DNA from: Chroococcidiopsidaceae cyanobacterium CP_BM_RX_35
Lineage (GTDB): Bacteria > Cyanobacteriota > Cyanobacteriia > Cyanobacteriales > Chroococcidiopsidaceae
Assembly (NCBI GenBank): GCA_019242465.1
Contig: JAFAVL010000605.1
Span: 1 to 6,430, forward strand
Reading direction: 5' to 3'
Length of the DNA stretch: 6,430 bases
Positions 5,563 through 6,430 of the stretch are shown here, in pieces. Position 1 is the first letter of the stretch. The number at the start of each line of letters is the position of its first letter. The notes beneath the pieces are model-generated. The model was not told the origin of the DNA, made no database searches, and saw only the letters and a list, made by a program, of their open reading frames with translations. A program made the translations under genes and the position numbers.

Positions 5563-5792
5563 GGCCCAATGCTAGGGAAGGTGTCATCTACTGCGAACTA
5601 GACCGTCTAGTGCTAGCGGTGCAGAATTTCTAACGATTTTGCGTCACTTTAGCCTGCGACACGGCTAAAGAGCTATGGATGAAAGCATAGTTCATTGAGA
5701 CATGCATTTCAAAAACTAATTGTTGAAAGCCTTGCACTGTAAGACTTCTAGAGCTACTTTGTAGTAAATAACACCTTCCCTAGCATTGGACC
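5563..5792. mobile_element. MITE-like element with long terminal inverted repeats
   Basis: A perfect 19-bp inverted repeat (5566-5584 and 5771-5789) lies at the ends of a segment of about 230 bp. The match extends both ways to 28 of 32 positions (5563-5594 against 5761-5792). Weaker, mostly transition-type similarity continues inward. Three of the four mismatches are C against A, which become G-U pairs in a minus-strand RNA, so a transcript could form an almost unbroken 32-bp stem. The interior has no ORF but contains a second hairpin (5647-5670). Terminal repeats on a short, non-coding segment fit a miniature inverted-repeat element moved in trans by a transposase. No clear target-site duplication is seen and no copies elsewhere can be checked here. 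A structured RNA is the alternative. Confidence 0.55.
5647..5670. repeat. 8-bp hairpin inside the inverted-repeat element
   Basis: CTTTAGCC (5647-5654) and GGCTAAAG (5663-5670) are perfect complements around an 8-nt loop. The hairpin lies close to the centre of the larger inverted-repeat element, so it would form the tip of the predicted long fold. No U-tract follows on either strand, arguing against a stand-alone terminator. Confidence 0.5.
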
Positions 5793-5804
5793 CACTACAT
5801 TACT

Positions 5805-6428
5805 GTGCAAAATCTTGTTCCATTCGCAGCTTACAATTCAGACAATTCTGGCTATCAGCAACGCCTCACCCTTGTTTCTGGTTTAATATTCGGGATTCCA
5901 GTAGGGATTTGCGTGCTCTTCAGTTTGAGCACTGCTCATGTTTCCCTAGTCACAGTGCTTGTGCTTGTACCTTTCGTGTTGCTTGCATCTGGATGTTTAA
6001 CAGGTTGCCTTTTCTCCTATAGGTATAGGACATCTATGCAGCGCTTTACCAAAGAAATCTATGCGGGAGTAGGCAAATTCGCTACCCCTCCTCCCACAAG
6101 TGATGCCTATAAATATCGACTTGCGTGTAGTTGGCGCAAGTCTGACAAACTGGCGGTTGGAGGCGTGCTGTATTTGGGTGAGAATGACATGATCTTTGTC
6201 CCGCACTTAGCCAACCTACCATCTGACCGTGAGCCTTTTACTATAGTCTATGCCCAAGATTTATCACTACAGCTAGTCCCGCAAAGACTTAAAGGCTTCA
6301 ACAGGCTACTAGTGCCAAGACCGCCAGAGCTATTACAGATATCTTCTCTGGGGGGGTCAAGGCTTTTCTTAGTACCCACACCCAAGCAAGTCGCAGCTCG
6401 AATCCGTCAAGTTACGGGAGCCGCTTAA
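5805..6428 (+). CDS. Two-helix membrane protein with possible PH/GRAM-like C-terminal domain, unknown function
   Basis: A 207-residue protein as called from GTG. Two hydrophobic helices, about residues 21-40 and 46-70, joined by a very short turn, form an inner-membrane hairpin. A basic stretch (SYRYRTSMQR, 71-80) follows, so the rest is probably cytosolic. The soluble part (about 100-205) alternates short beta-strands: GGVLYLGENDMIFVPH, then FTIVYAQDLSLQLVP, LLVPRP, LLQIS and RLFLVP, closing with an amphipathic helix (PKQVAARIRQVTG). This order, six or so strands then one helix, resembles bacterial PH or GRAM-like domains, but I recognise no named family. The start is uncertain: no Shine-Dalgarno is visible, the GTG is the only early start (the next Met is residue 78), and the inverted-repeat element ends 13 bp upstream, so an original N-terminus or promoter may have been displaced. 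The stop TAA is 2 bp from the window edge. Confidence 0.65.
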   Translation: MQNLVPFAAYNSDNSGYQQRLTLVSGLIFGIPVGICVLFSLSTAHVSLVTVLVLVPFVLLASGCLTGCLFSYRYRTSMQRFTKEIYAGVGKFATPPPTSDAYKYRLACSWRKSDKLAVGGVLYLGENDMIFVPHLANLPSDREPFTIVYAQDLSLQLVPQRLKGFNRLLVPRPPELLQISSLGGSRLFLVPTPKQVAARIRQVTGAA

Positions 6429-6430
6429 TA

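Noticed and set aside
5461..5572. Open frames in the GC-rich patch, e.g. one reading GDCFLLLRGLPF
   Set aside because: Several frames on both strands stay open here because of base composition. No start with a ribosome site and no known family motif supports any of them.
5647..5670. 8-bp hairpin as an intrinsic terminator
   Set aside because: There is no T-tract after the stem on either strand, and it sits in the centre of the larger inverted-repeat element, which explains it better.
5786..6022. Plus-strand 78-codon ORF beginning in the right terminal repeat
   Set aside because: It overlaps the two-helix membrane gene in another frame, is rich in Cys, Phe and His with no domain pattern, and its ATG lies within the repeat arm.

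Overview
The window looks like a chromosomal accessory stretch from a cyanobacterium. The support is two GCGATCGC (HIP1) palindromes in the large minus-strand gene, an exosortase-type PEP-CTERM protein, a cyanobacterial-style IS1 remnant and moderate GC content. No rRNA, tRNA, CRISPR array or replication origin is visible. Genus cannot be assigned from the sequence alone.

Layout from left to right. (1) Bases 1-178 are non-coding and hold an AT-rich inverted repeat just past the end of the first gene. (2) Bases 179-2569, minus strand, encode a complete GH116 family beta-glycosidase (GBA2/DUF608 type, 796 aa, GTG start) with both catalytic acids identifiable. (3) Bases 2570-3291 are a graveyard of mobile and toxin-antitoxin DNA, read on the minus strand: a 60-codon fragment of a MazF/PemK-type toxin, a perfect 13-bp inverted repeat enclosing a TATAAT box, and a frameshifted, truncated IS1 transposase. 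(4) Bases 3436-4116, plus strand, encode a HAD subfamily IA hydrolase resembling beta-phosphoglucomutase and sugar-phosphate phosphatases. (5) Bases 4117-4436 are non-coding apart from one doubtful 32-codon ORF. (6) Bases 4437-5396, plus strand, encode a secreted phosphodiester-glycosidase (NAGPA-like) protein with an N-terminal signal peptide and a C-terminal PEP-CTERM anchor. It is much more GC-rich than its neighbours. (7) Bases 5397-5804 hold a GC-rich non-coding patch and a MITE-like element of about 230 bp with long terminal inverted repeats. (8) Bases 5805-6428, plus strand, encode a small two-helix membrane protein with a C-terminal domain that may be PH/GRAM-like. Its start is uncertain because the repeat element abuts it.

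The genes do not form an obvious operon. The GH116 enzyme could release hexose (glucose from beta-glucosides) and the HAD enzyme could act on sugar phosphates, so a loose carbohydrate theme exists. They are divergently transcribed with about 870 bp of debris between them, so any functional link is speculative. The secreted NAGPA-like protein and the membrane protein are separated by a repeat element and differ in base composition, which suggests independent acquisition.

I see no convincing new multi-gene system. The points most worth checking are the palindromic promoter-like relic upstream of the GH116 gene, the inverted-repeat element at 5563-5792, and the little-described membrane protein beside it.
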